Shown: in pieces, positions 40,503 through 48,743 of the stretch
Numbering within the stretch: position 1 is the stretch's first letter
Layout: each line of letters starts with the position of its first letter
Source: DATKUC01 sp964553615
GTDB taxonomy: Bacteria > Spirochaetota > Spirochaetia > DSM-27196 > DATKUC01
Length of the DNA stretch: 64,000 bases
Direction: 5' to 3'
Assembly: GCA_964553615.1 (NCBI GenBank)
Contig: CAZKMA010000012.1
Location: 22,146-86,145 of the forward strand
Position numbers and translations under genes: made by a program
Notes under the pieces: model-generated
The model's input: only the letters and a program-made list of their open reading frames with translations
The model's database searches: none
Told to the model about the DNA's origin: nothing

Positions 40503-41606
40503 ATGAAACGAAGGGTCCTGCCGATTGCCATGATCGGCCTCGTCCTCATTCTCTCCGCAGGGTTTCTGTTCGCAGGTGGACAGAAGGAAAACAGCACTCC
40601 GTCGGCAATGAATGCTTCAAGTTCATCCTCCAGTGCAACGATCTCCGGCGCCGGTTCGTCGTTTGCCTATCCGATCTACTCGAAGATGGGCGCGGAATAC
40701 AACAAGATCAACGGCGTTCAGGTGAACTACCAGGCCATCGGGTCTTCCGGCGGTATCAAGAACATAAAAAACAAGGTCGTGGATTTTGGTGGATCAGACG
40801 CTTTTCTGACCGACGAGCAGATAAAGACCTTCGACGCGCCGGTCATCCAGTTTCCGACCGTTGCAGGCGCTATTGTCATTACCTACAACCTCCCTGGAAG
40901 CCCGACGCTCAAGCTGACCGGAGATGTCGTTGCCAGGATCTGGCTCGGGCAGATCACCAAGTGGAATGATCCGGCCATCACATCGTTGAATCCGGGAGTG
41001 AACCTGCCGGATCAGAGCATTATTGTGGCTCACCGCTCGGACGGGAGCGGTACAACATTCAATTTCACCCTCTACCTGAGCCGGGTAAGTTCAGCATGGA
41101 AAGACAAAGTGGGCCATGCTACCTCGGTAAACTGGCCGGTCGGACTCGGTGGAGCGCAGAATGCGGGTGTTGCGGGCATAATCAAGCAGACCCCGGGTGC
41201 CATCGGGTATGTCGAGCTCGCCTACGCTACCGAGAACAAGCTTCCGTTTGCGACGCTCAAGAACAGTTCTGGAAACTGGATAGTCCCATCGCTCAAGTCA
41301 ACCTCGCTTGCCGCAAATACAGAAATTCCCGCGGACGGACGGATCTACCTGGATGACACCAGTGCTCCTGAGGGGTATCCCATAACCACGCTGACGTGGG
41401 TCATCGCATACAAAGATCAGAAGTACTCCGGGCGTTCAATGGCGCAGGCAAAAGCGCTGGTGGATTTCTTCTGGTGGATGATTCACGACGGAGAACAGTA
41501 TGCGGAGCCTCTGCAGTACGCGCCGCTTCCGGCCGCTGCGGTGAAGGCGGACGAAAACATCCTCCGGTCAATTACCTACGGCGGAACACCACTGCTCAGC
41601 AAGTAG
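40503..41606 (+). CDS. pstS: Phosphate-binding protein PstS
   Basis: 367 residues. Signal peptide MKRRVLPIAMIGLVLILSAGFLFA, then GGQKENS and a Ser-rich linker; no lipobox Cys. The mature part is classical PstS: ISGAGSSFAYPIYSKM (start), NYQAIGSSGGIKNIK with the phosphate-binding S-G-G, VDFGGSDAFLTDEQ, IARIWLGQITKWNDP-like (VVARIWLGQITKWND), and HRSDGSGTTFNFT. It scavenges phosphate in the periplasm. The start at 40503 follows AGAGAGGT. No pstC, pstA or pstB follows; a strong terminator does, so it is transcribed alone. Confidence 0.93.
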   Translation: MKRRVLPIAMIGLVLILSAGFLFAGGQKENSTPSAMNASSSSSSATISGAGSSFAYPIYSKMGAEYNKINGVQVNYQAIGSSGGIKNIKNKVVDFGGSDAFLTDEQIKTFDAPVIQFPTVAGAIVITYNLPGSPTLKLTGDVVARIWLGQITKWNDPAITSLNPGVNLPDQSIIVAHRSDGSGTTFNFTLYLSRVSSAWKDKVGHATSVNWPVGLGGAQNAGVAGIIKQTPGAIGYVELAYATENKLPFATLKNSSGNWIVPSLKSTSLAANTEIPADGRIYLDDTSAPEGYPITTLTWVIAYKDQKYSGRSMAQAKALVDFFWWMIHDGEQYAEPLQYAPLPAAAVKADENILRSITYGGTPLLSK

Positions 41607-41630
41607 AAAGACCAATTCCGGTCCTTATGA

Positions 41631-41664
41631 GGTCACTCCAGCTCGTTGGAGTGACCTTTTTTTT
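41631..41664 (+). terminator. Strong rho-independent terminator of pstS
   Basis: GGTCACTCCA (41631-41640) pairs perfectly with TGGAGTGACC (41647-41656); eight Ts follow directly. Confidence 0.93.
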
Positions 41665-41695
41665 GCGTGCGCCCGGCAGGACCGAACCCCGGGAG

Positions 41696-41742
41696 TAGAC
41701 GAAAGCGTCGATCCTTGCATATACTGGTATAGATGTCTATAC
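41696..41742 (+). promoter_or_regulatory. Promoter and operator across the start codon of the GntR gene
   Basis: -35 candidate TAGACG (41696-41701), an 18-base spacer, and -10 TATACT (41720-41725). The start of transcription would fall at about 41732-41733, the A of the ATG. A perfect palindrome GTATAGA-TG-TCTATAC (41727-41742) covers the start and the first codons. No Shine-Dalgarno is present. Confidence 0.55.
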
Positions 41743-42515
41743 AGGATAGTGATGGGTCCGCGGTAGACCGGGAGAGCGGGCTCCCGTATTACCTGCAGAT
41801 CAGGGAAACGATCATCGCGCGAATGAGAAATGGCGTTTACCGCCCCGGAGAGCGATTGCCATCGGAGAGCGTGCTCGCGTCAGCCTTCGGTGTAACAAGG
41901 ATGACGGTACGCCAGGCGCTCGCGGATCTCAGACGGACAGGTCACATTCTGACCGACAAAGGGCGTGGATCCGTCGTGGCCCAGCCCCGAATAGAGCAGA
42001 GCCTGTTACAGTTCTACAGCTTCGGTCGCCGGTTCCGCGCATCCGGGGACGATTTCACGTCCACGCTCGTTGAGCAGGGTTCGGTCGACTCAGGGGCGGT
42101 TGTCGACGATCATTTTGGCGGCCAGAGGTGCTACCGGATAGTGCGGTTGCGTGCTCTGAGCGGTGTACCATTCATGCTCGAAACAGCCTATCTGCCGCAA
42201 AGCGTCTTTCCCGGAATTCTCGATCAGGATCTCGCGGGTGCTTCACTATACGATCTTCTCGAGCGAGTGTACCAACATCCCGTCCATGGAGCGCGGGAGT
42301 ATCTCGAACCGCGAATTGTAGAAGGCGATCAAGCCCGGCTGCTCCAGGTACCGGACGGTTCCCCGGTTTTCTATACGGAACGATATTCCCGCGACACTGC
42401 GGGGCTACTCATCGAGGTGCGTACGAGTCTCATACGGGGCGACAGGCTGCGTTTCTCGGCCGAGCTACCCGTGGGCGGCAATTCCGCGTACGACACAGGG
42501 ATACAAATGGGATGA
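41733..42515 (+). CDS. GntR-family (HutC/UTRA) transcriptional regulator
   Basis: 260 residues. The N-terminal winged HTH has LPYYLQIRETIIARMRNGVYRPGERLPSE (given as the region 18-46) and the recognition part FGVTRMTVRQALADLRRTG, with K-G-x-G-S-V-V. The C-terminal UTRA domain (about 90-245) shows RIVRLRALSGVPFMLETAYLP and YTERYSRD. It should repress itself and the following chromate-type transporter genes and respond to a small ligand. The ATG at 41733 lies inside the palindrome; no ribosome-binding site, and the first in-frame ATG coincides with the predicted start of transcription. Its stop overlaps the next start (ATGA). Confidence 0.88.
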   Translation: MSIQDSDGSAVDRESGLPYYLQIRETIIARMRNGVYRPGERLPSESVLASAFGVTRMTVRQALADLRRTGHILTDKGRGSVVAQPRIEQSLLQFYSFGRRFRASGDDFTSTLVEQGSVDSGAVVDDHFGGQRCYRIVRLRALSGVPFMLETAYLPQSVFPGILDQDLAGASLYDLLERVYQHPVHGAREYLEPRIVEGDQARLLQVPDGSPVFYTERYSRDTAGLLIEVRTSLIRGDRLRFSAELPVGGNSAYDTGIQMG

Positions 42516-43069
42516 TAAACAAGAGGCTCTCTCTGTTTCTCCGGTTTCTCAAACTTGGATTCTTCACGATTGGAGGAGGCTACGCGATGGTCCCTCTCAT
42601 CGAACGGGAAGTGGTGGACGATTCTCACTGGCTCGAACGTGAAGACTACTACAAAACGATTCTCCTGACGCAGTCTGTTCCCGGACCTATCGCTGTGAAC
42701 ACCGCGCTTGTGGTGGGGATCAGAGTGGCAGGACCGATCGGCGGATTTCTCTCGGCCCTCGGTGTCATTCTTCCGTCGTTTGCAATCATCCTCGTCGTTG
42801 CCATGAACTTCGCGTCTTTTCATTCAATACCCGTAGTCGAGGCAGTATTCCGCGGGATACGGGCAACCGTCGTCGCCCTCATTGCAGCGGCCGGGGTCAG
42901 GCTCGCGCGCGAACGACCGGAGCTTTTCACGATACTCCTTGCACTTCTCGGCTTTGCGGCTCTTGCGTTCCTCCACGTAAATCCGTTTGTGCTCGTCCTC
43001 GTTTTCATTGCGATCGGGATCCTGCGATCGTTCATCGCGGAGCGGCGTGGCGCGGGGCGGAAGGAATGA
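42512..43069 (+). CDS. Half-size chromate-family transporter, subunit 1
   Basis: 185 residues, about six helices. ChrA marks: FFTIGGGYAMVPLIEREVV in the first helix-loop and TQSVPGPIAVNTALVVGIRVAG (PGP motif). Short-chain CHR proteins work as pairs, with opposite membrane orientations. Known members export chromate; many uncharacterised ones are next to regulators such as this. The start overlaps the GntR stop by ATGA, and the end overlaps the second half by ATGA as well. Confidence 0.9.
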   Translation: MINKRLSLFLRFLKLGFFTIGGGYAMVPLIEREVVDDSHWLEREDYYKTILLTQSVPGPIAVNTALVVGIRVAGPIGGFLSALGVILPSFAIILVVAMNFASFHSIPVVEAVFRGIRATVVALIAAAGVRLARERPELFTILLALLGFAALAFLHVNPFVLVLVFIAIGILRSFIAERRGAGRKE

Positions 43070-43587
43070 TAATCCTGCAGCTCTTCCTTGCATTTTTCCA
43101 GATAGGTCTGTTCAGCTTTGGAGGCGGCTACGCCATGCTTCCGCTCATCCAGCAGCAGACGGTGGCCGTGCATCACTGGATATCCCAGGCCGATTTCGTT
43201 GACATCATTGCAATCGCGCAGATCACGCCAGGACCCATAGCCGTGAACAGCGCAACCTTCGTTGGATACCATACGGCCGGGGTCGCCGGCGCAATTGTCT
43301 CAACAATTGCCGTGGTCGCAGGGCCGACGATCCTTGTGCTTGGCGTTGTTCGTCTTGCCGAACGCTTCTCGGCTTCCCCCCTCGTCAAGGGGGCCCTTGA
43401 TGGTTTGAGGCCGGTGCTTCTCGCGCTCATCAGCTATTCTGCCTTCACCATAGCGAGGACAGCCTTCGCCGATCTGTTTACCGTCCTGATCGGGATCGCA
43501 GCATTTGCTCTGCTTACGTTCACGCGAGTGCACCCGCTCATTATTCTCGCCGCAACTGCACTGGTCGGCGGCCTCTTTCTCCGGTGA
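43066..43587 (+). CDS. Half-size chromate-family transporter, subunit 2
   Basis: 173 residues, about six helices. FFQIGLFSFGGGYAMLPLIQQQ and AIAQITPGPIAVNSATFVGYHTAG are the conserved CHR elements, matching the first subunit position by position. Together they equal one full-length ChrA. Overlaps the previous gene by 4 bases, so translational coupling is likely. Confidence 0.9.
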   Translation: MIILQLFLAFFQIGLFSFGGGYAMLPLIQQQTVAVHHWISQADFVDIIAIAQITPGPIAVNSATFVGYHTAGVAGAIVSTIAVVAGPTILVLGVVRLAERFSASPLVKGALDGLRPVLLALISYSAFTIARTAFADLFTVLIGIAAFALLTFTRVHPLIILAATALVGGLFLR

Positions 43588-43598
43588 ACTCAGGAATA

Positions 43599-43985
43599 TC
43601 ATGACCAGCCCTTCTCGCCGTCCCTGCCGTCCGACCGTCGATCGCCGAAACGGACAGGGAACGGCCCCGGATTCGGGTCGCTTTTCGTTGCGGAGGAACC
43701 CGGCCCGTAATGAACGACCGCAAATTGATCGGGTATATCCCTGCGGCGTTCCTCGCCCTTTCGTACCATTCCGAGCGACCCGATCGTGTGTGACAGAAGT
43801 GCGCCAAACCGCTTTGCCGAGTCCGTGAAACCGGGCGCCGGGATTCGTCGGATGTGCATCACCTCGTTTACACTTCGTTCGTTCGGAATCATGGTCATCG
43901 CCCACGCGACAAGCACGCCAAAAAAGACAAGCGAACGAATCGATGCCGAGTCCATTGAAGCCGATGTACCTGTTTCTCGCTTCAT
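43599..43985 (-). CDS. Small membrane-anchored protein, unknown function
   Basis: 128 residues. GGAGG lies 5 bases before the ATG, one of the best ribosome-binding sites in this region. Residues 15-32 (IRSLVFFGVLVAWAMTMI) form one helix; the remainder is Arg/Gly/Ser-rich and hydrophilic, e.g. PAPGFTDSAKRFGALLSH. Codon use is less biased than in flanking genes, and the C-terminal third could be spurious. It fills a 556-base region otherwise without genes, between the chrA pair and a divergent regulator. I recognise no family. Confidence 0.45.
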   Translation of the reverse strand: MKRETGTSASMDSASIRSLVFFGVLVAWAMTMIPNERSVNEVMHIRRIPAPGFTDSAKRFGALLSHTIGSLGMVRKGEERRRDIPDQFAVVHYGPGSSATKSDPNPGPFPVRFGDRRSDGRDGEKGWS

Positions 43986-44143
43986 CTATTCCTCCCAGTC
44001 AGTAAGTCTTCTGTGTAAGAGGGTAGCGCGCCGACATTAACCGACCCTTAACTGGTCATTAAACTTCTTTCATTTTCAGCTCCACAGGTTGTATTTAACC
44101 TTTGGTGCCGATACGTTGTTTTCCGTACAGTGTGGTACTTGCT

Positions 44144-44815
44144 ATGCGTTTGCTTGTAATTGAAGACGAGACTTCGCTCTCAACAGCCATTTGCCATCGG
44201 CTGAGGGCGGAGGGGTATTCGGTAGACTCCGCAACAGACGGCACGAATGGACTGAACCTGGTCGAGTCGACCGCGTACGACTGCCTGCTTCTCGACCTCG
44301 GGTTGCCGGGAGTAGACGGTTCTACCATTCTGAGACGGGCCAGAGGCGCAGGCATTCAGACACCGGTGCTCATTCTTACTGCGCGGGATTCCGTCGATGA
44401 CCGGGTGGCTGCATTCAACATCGGCGCAGACGACTACATGAGCAAGCCGTTTTCCTTCGATGAGCTGCTCGTCCGGATCAAGGCGCTCTTGCGCCGCAGC
44501 CACCGCATTGGCGAAAACGTGCTTATTGCGGCGGATCTGGAGGTGGACGTGATGCGTCGGGTGGTCCGCCGAGGCGGCCGGCAGATAGACCTTACCAGTC
44601 GCGAGTACTCGGTTCTCGAGTATCTGGTCCGCAACAAGAATCGGCTCCTGACTCGCACGCAGATAATCGAACACGTATGGCACTATAATTTCGACTGCAT
44701 TTCCAACATCGTGGACGTCTATGTCAGATATCTGCGGCGCAAGATGGACCAGGGGTTTCCACGGCGGCTTATCTGCACGGTCCGGGGCATGGGGTACATG
44801 CTGCGAGACACCTGA
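44144..44815 (+). CDS. Orphan OmpR/PhoB-type response regulator
   Basis: 223 residues. Receiver with E7/D8, phospho-acceptor Asp51 (LLLDLGLPG), T79 (ILTARD) and K101 (MSKPFSFDELLVRI); C-terminal winged helix with DLTSREYSVLEYLVRNKNRLLTR and the recognition part VDVYVRYLRRKMD…RGMGYML. It binds DNA after phosphorylation. No histidine kinase is adjacent: the next gene is hcp. No clear Shine-Dalgarno before the ATG. It might control the flanking hcp or the small gene at 43599-43985; this is a guess. Confidence 0.9.
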   Translation: MRLLVIEDETSLSTAICHRLRAEGYSVDSATDGTNGLNLVESTAYDCLLLDLGLPGVDGSTILRRARGAGIQTPVLILTARDSVDDRVAAFNIGADDYMSKPFSFDELLVRIKALLRRSHRIGENVLIAADLEVDVMRRVVRRGGRQIDLTSREYSVLEYLVRNKNRLLTRTQIIEHVWHYNFDCISNIVDVYVRYLRRKMDQGFPRRLICTVRGMGYMLRDT

Positions 44816-44827
44816 TCCGGATTGTTA

Positions 44828-44871
44828 TGTCACATATGTGACAGACGCAGAACCGGTCATCCGTGTACATT
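44828..44871 (+). promoter_or_regulatory. CRP/FNR-family palindrome and class II promoter of hcp
   Basis: TGTCACATATGTGACA (44828-44843) is a perfect 16-base palindrome. A -10 candidate TACATT (44866-44871) puts the start of transcription near 44877, so the palindrome's centre is at -41.5, the exact class II activator position. No -35 is needed. HcpR, a CRP/FNR relative, controls hcp in many anaerobes; the box type here fits this superfamily. Confidence 0.7.
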
Positions 44872-44911
44872 TTCCCCGAACACAACACACCACTACTACT
44901 CGGAGGCTACT

Positions 44912-46582
44912 ATGTTCTGTTTTCAATGCCAGGAGACCGCCCGGAACGAAGGCTGTTCGGTCCGCGGTATCTGCGGCAAGGAGGAGAGCACCGCAAATCT
45001 GCAGGATCTGCTCATCTACGTTCTGAAAGGATGTGCGGCAACCGCATTCCGCCTGGGCGACTGGAAGAAGGTTGCACCGGAACTCGGTACGTTCAGTGCA
45101 CAGGCACTCTTCGCAACCATAACAAATGCCAACTTCGACGATCAACGCATTCGCGATCTCATCCTTCGCGCCCTGGATCTGAAACGAAAGCTACTGAGTG
45201 CGGCCGGCAGCAGCGGGGTCCCGGAAAACAAGCTGCCGAAGTGCTCACTCTGGGATATTCCCGCCGCTCTCCGTCAGCAAACCTCAGAAGAGCTGGACGC
45301 ATTTCTTGCCGAAAGGGCCGCGGTTGTAGGAATACTTTCAGAAAAGGATCCGGACGTCCGCTCTCTCAAGGAGCTCATCACCTACGGGATGAAGGGTCTC
45401 GCTGCGTATGTCGACCACGCGGCGATGCTTGGTTTCACCGACGCTACGATATTCGACTTCGTCGTGCGCGCGCTCTCTGCCATCGTTACGGAAAACGACA
45501 TCGACCATCTCACGGCCCTGGTGCTCGAAACCGGCGAGTACGCGGCAGCGGCAATGAGTCTCCTCGACACCGCAAACACGACTTCCTACGGATCGCCCGA
45601 GATTACCGAAGTTAATATCGGCGTACGTGAAAATCCGGGGATCCTCATCTCGGGCCATGATTTGAAGGACATGGAGGAACTCCTGCGACAGACGCAGGGG
45701 ACCGGAGTAGACGTGTACACTCACGGGGAAATGCTTCCGGCGAACTACTATCCAGCCTTCAAGAAGTATGACCACTTCGTCGGTAACTATGGCAACGCAT
45801 GGTGGAAGCAGAGTTCCGAGTTCGAGGCATTCGGAGGTCCCATACTCATGACGACAAACTGCATAACGCCTGTAAAAGATACCTACCGCAACCGGATATT
45901 CACGACCGGAATGGCAGGGTATCCGGGCGTCCGCCATATCCCGGACCGCGCTGAAGGCGGCGAAAAGGATTTCTCGGAAATCATTGCGCGTGCCCGCAGC
46001 TGTTCGCCGCCTGTACCCCTTGAAAGCGGGAGCATCATTGGCGGCTTTGCCCACCACCAGGTCCTGAAGCTGTCGGACAAGATTGTCGATGCGGTGAAAT
46101 CGGAGAAAATCCGTCGATTTGTGGTAATGGCCGGGTGCGACGGAAGACAGAGTGGCCGCAGTTACTTCACCGGGGTTGCAGAGTCCCTGCCGACGGACAC
46201 CGTTATTCTCACCGCCGGATGCGCGAAGTATCGGTACAATAAACTGCCGCTCGGGGACATCGACGGGATTCCACGCGTGCTCGACGCCGGTCAATGCAAC
46301 GACTCCTACAGCCTCGTCGTGATTGCTCTGAAGTTGAAAGAAGTATTCGGCCTCGATGATGTGAATGAACTGCCGATCTCTTTTGACCTGGCATGGTACG
46401 AGCAGAAGGCGGTTGCAGTCCTCCTTGCTTTACTTCACCTCGGTTTCAAGGGGATTCGTCTCGGTCCGACGCTCCCGGCATTCCTGAGCCCGAACGTTGC
46501 AACGGTTCTTGTGGAGAAGTTCGGCATCAGGCCGATCGCATCGGTTGACGAGGATGTTGCATCAATGGTTTCCGGACGGTAG
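44912..46582 (+). CDS. hcp: Hybrid cluster protein (hydroxylamine reductase)
   Basis: 556 residues. The N-terminal cluster C3-x2-C6-x8-C15-x5-C21 is the class I spacing, which binds a [4Fe-4S] centre. Hybrid 4Fe-2O-2S ligands are visible in HGEMLPANYYPAFKKY (His, Glu), TTNCITPVKDTYRNR (Cys), AGCDGRQSGRSY and AGCAKYRYNKL (Cys), and DAGQCNDSYS (Cys), with the Glu later in the protein. It reduces NO or hydroxylamine in the cytoplasm and can nitrosylate proteins. GGAGG is 5 bases before the ATG at 44912. Its promoter is the class II site just upstream. No hcr reductase is adjacent. Confidence 0.95.
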   Translation: MFCFQCQETARNEGCSVRGICGKEESTANLQDLLIYVLKGCAATAFRLGDWKKVAPELGTFSAQALFATITNANFDDQRIRDLILRALDLKRKLLSAAGSSGVPENKLPKCSLWDIPAALRQQTSEELDAFLAERAAVVGILSEKDPDVRSLKELITYGMKGLAAYVDHAAMLGFTDATIFDFVVRALSAIVTENDIDHLTALVLETGEYAAAAMSLLDTANTTSYGSPEITEVNIGVRENPGILISGHDLKDMEELLRQTQGTGVDVYTHGEMLPANYYPAFKKYDHFVGNYGNAWWKQSSEFEAFGGPILMTTNCITPVKDTYRNRIFTTGMAGYPGVRHIPDRAEGGEKDFSEIIARARSCSPPVPLESGSIIGGFAHHQVLKLSDKIVDAVKSEKIRRFVVMAGCDGRQSGRSYFTGVAESLPTDTVILTAGCAKYRYNKLPLGDIDGIPRVLDAGQCNDSYSLVVIALKLKEVFGLDDVNELPISFDLAWYEQKAVAVLLALLHLGFKGIRLGPTLPAFLSPNVATVLVEKFGIRPIASVDEDVASMVSGR

Positions 46583-46632
46583 TATCCCGGGTCTCTCGCG
46601 CTTTCACCTGCCGGGATTCCGGTTGGGCCCCG

Positions 46633-46654
46633 TCAACACGGTTGTTGATACTTC
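46633..46654. repeat. Copy 2 of the dispersed 22-nt hairpin element
   Basis: TCAACA-CGGT-TGTTGA (46633-46648) plus TACTTC are identical to 1623-1644. Here the stem is only 6 bp since the outer arms do not match. It sits between hcp and the convergent glycerate kinase and touches the kinase's stop codon. Confidence 0.65.
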
Positions 46655-48026
46655 AGGGAAGCAGCAGAATCTGGATGTCGCAGACGTTCGTGTCCGTCGG
46701 GCCGGTCTTCAGCAGGCCGCCCGTCGGGCCGCCGAGGGCCGCGAAGAACGTATACGCGTCATTTCGCTCAAGATACTCCCCAGGTGAGAGCCGGGACACA
46801 ATCGCCTCTTCGAGAATCTCCCTGCTGGCAAAGGCCCCGGCGGCGTCCGTCGGGCCGTCTCCCCCGTCCGTTCCGGCGCTCAGAAAGTAGAGCCCCTCGC
46901 TATCCGCCGGCTGTTTCTCAATTTCCCGAAGAAAGGAGAGCGCCATTTCCTGATTTCTTCCGCCCTTGCCCGTGCCACGGATGGTTACCGTCGTCTCTCC
47001 GCCGGCAATTATGCATGCCGGAGGAGATGCCAGCATACTGCGCTTTCGAATGTCCTTCCCGATGCCCAGATAAAACCGTGCAATTTCCCGGGCCTCTCCG
47101 GTTATCTGTGAGGAGAGCAGCGTAACATCGTAGCCGAGCTGCTGCGCCGCAGACCGCGCCGCATCGAGTGCCTGTGCGTTGCTGCCGATGATCAGGTTAG
47201 TCACGTTGTCGAAGACCTGATTGCCGGTTTTTGGTGTGTCCGGCACCTTTCCTGCCATACCGCCCTCGATGATCTGCAACGCGCTGCGCGGCAACCGGTC
47301 CCGGATACCAAAACGTTCGATGATCCGCATTGCATCGGCAAAGGTGGTACCGTCCGGGACCATCAATCCCGAGGCTATAGCGTCGAGATCATCACCAACT
47401 ACATCTGAGAGAATCAGATTCACCGAAGTCGCCGGGTAGGCTCTCTCGGCAAGACGACCGCCCTTGATGCCGGAGAGGTGCTTGCGCACACAGTTCACTT
47501 CCTGGATAGTCGCTCCGCAGGCAAGGAGCAGGCGCGTCACTTCCTGCTTTTCCTCGAGGTTCAGGCTGAAACCGTCCGCGGCCATGGGAGAGCAGAGCAG
47601 GGCGGATCCGCCACCCGAAATAAGGGTGATGAAGAGCGTGCGCTCATCTGCACCGTCGGCAAGGGCCGCCACTTCATTGGCGGCATCCATCGATGCTGCG
47701 TCCGGAACAGGATGACCTGCCACAATGGTCCGGATGTTTCCGAGATTCTCCGCGTGGGAGTCCTTGACGGCGATAAGACCGCCGGTAATCCGGTTTCCCA
47801 GCACTGTCTTCACGCCTGCTGCCATTTTTGCAGCAGCCTTTCCTGCTCCCAGGACCATTATTCGATCAAACTTGTCCAGGTGAACCTGGAATTGATCCGC
47901 ACCGGTCGCCACCGAAAGGCTTTCACCCGTCACGCTCATTCGTTCGGTAATCATTGATTGCGGGTTCACGCGGGAGACCGCGGCAAGAAAGATCTTCCTC
48001 AGTTCCTCTCTCCGGTCATGTTCCAT
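46653..48026 (-). CDS. Glycerate 2-kinase (DUF4147/MOFRL family)
   Basis: 457 residues. The N-terminal DUF4147 domain has the nucleotide-binding VLGAGKAAAKMA, GHPVPDAAS, LISGGGSALLCSP and NCVRKHLSGIKGGRLA (Lys/Arg of the active site). The C-terminal MOFRL domain has IIAGGETTVTIRGTGKGGRNQEMALSF and SAGTDGGDGPTDAAGA. It phosphorylates D-glycerate to 2-phosphoglycerate with ATP. Upstream in the same unit are a GntP-type permease and the CdaR-type regulator, so imported glycerate goes directly to lower glycolysis. Its first 11 bases overlap the TPR gene. Confidence 0.93.
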   Translation of the reverse strand: MEHDRREELRKIFLAAVSRVNPQSMITERMSVTGESLSVATGADQFQVHLDKFDRIMVLGAGKAAAKMAAGVKTVLGNRITGGLIAVKDSHAENLGNIRTIVAGHPVPDAASMDAANEVAALADGADERTLFITLISGGGSALLCSPMAADGFSLNLEEKQEVTRLLLACGATIQEVNCVRKHLSGIKGGRLAERAYPATSVNLILSDVVGDDLDAIASGLMVPDGTTFADAMRIIERFGIRDRLPRSALQIIEGGMAGKVPDTPKTGNQVFDNVTNLIIGSNAQALDAARSAAQQLGYDVTLLSSQITGEAREIARFYLGIGKDIRKRSMLASPPACIIAGGETTVTIRGTGKGGRNQEMALSFLREIEKQPADSEGLYFLSAGTDGGDGPTDAAGAFASREILEEAIVSRLSPGEYLERNDAYTFFAALGGPTGGLLKTGPTDTNVCDIQILLLP

Positions 48027-48678
48027 GAGTGCTCCGATCTGAACGTGCCTCCGCCTGCTCGATGTTGTTCACGATTGCCGGAATCGATGAGTACTCACGA
48101 GCCTTCCTGAAGCAGACGAGCGCCTCGGAAAAGTTGGCGTCGTTGTCCATGAGAATACTTCCCAGGTTGTTCCAAGCCTGAAAGTTGGTCGAATCCAGGT
48201 CAACGGCTTTCTGAAGCGCCAGCCGTGCCCCTTCAGCGTCTCCGGACCGCTGAAGCCGGACACCTTCCTCGAAGGCAGCATAGCTCCCGTGAATTGGCTC
48301 GAAAGATTCATCCGTCGCGCAGATCTCGATGCGCTCCCGAAGAAGGACGGTCGAAGCCTCGTCGTCGGCATCCTCGAGAGCCGAAGCGTACCATTTTCGT
48401 GCTTCTTTCCGTTTGCCCCAGACGTAGTACAGATCTCCGAGTGTCCGGCTTCGTACCGCAGTCTGGCCAAAGAGCTCCATATCCCGCTTGAAGTACCGCT
48501 CCGCCTCCGCGTACTGCTTCTGGGCGAGTTTGGTCAGCCCAAGGTTGTGGTCAACTCCCATCCTGTCCGGTTCCCGCTCCTTGAGGAGCCGAAAGTATTT
48601 CTCAGCGCGCGGAAAGTCGCCGCTCACAAAACTGTTCAAGGCGAATCGGGTAAACAAGTTTCGCCGCCATTTCATCAT
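48016..48678 (-). CDS. Tetratricopeptide-repeat protein
   Basis: 220 residues with at least four TPR-like helical pairs: GDFPRAEKYFRLLKEREPD, LAQKQYAEAERYFKRDMELFG, YYVWGKRKEARKWYASALEDA and SGDAEGARLALQKAVDLDSTNFQAWNNLGSIL (cited in pieces, around residues 20-180). TPRs bind other proteins. No signal peptide. GGAG stands 7 bases before the first ATG. Between the permease and kinase genes and overlapping the latter, it is in the glycerate operon; why is not clear. Confidence 0.82.
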   Translation of the reverse strand: MMKWRRNLFTRFALNSFVSGDFPRAEKYFRLLKEREPDRMGVDHNLGLTKLAQKQYAEAERYFKRDMELFGQTAVRSRTLGDLYYVWGKRKEARKWYASALEDADDEASTVLLRERIEICATDESFEPIHGSYAAFEEGVRLQRSGDAEGARLALQKAVDLDSTNFQAWNNLGSILMDNDANFSEALVCFRKAREYSSIPAIVNNIEQAEARSDRSTHGT

Positions 48679-48743
48679 GCGCCTGCTCCGAGTAGATATT
48701 TAGCGCTTTGCACCGCGCGGGGCCGCGGTGCAAAGTGGTGCCA

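Noticed and set aside
43505..43828. Plus-strand frame extending past the second chromate-type gene
   Set aside because: Arg-rich, no ribosome-binding site, and opposite a better supported minus-strand frame.
45338..46294. Minus-strand frame of 318 codons opposite hcp
   Set aside because: Antisense to a conserved gene, no Shine-Dalgarno, no recognisable motif.
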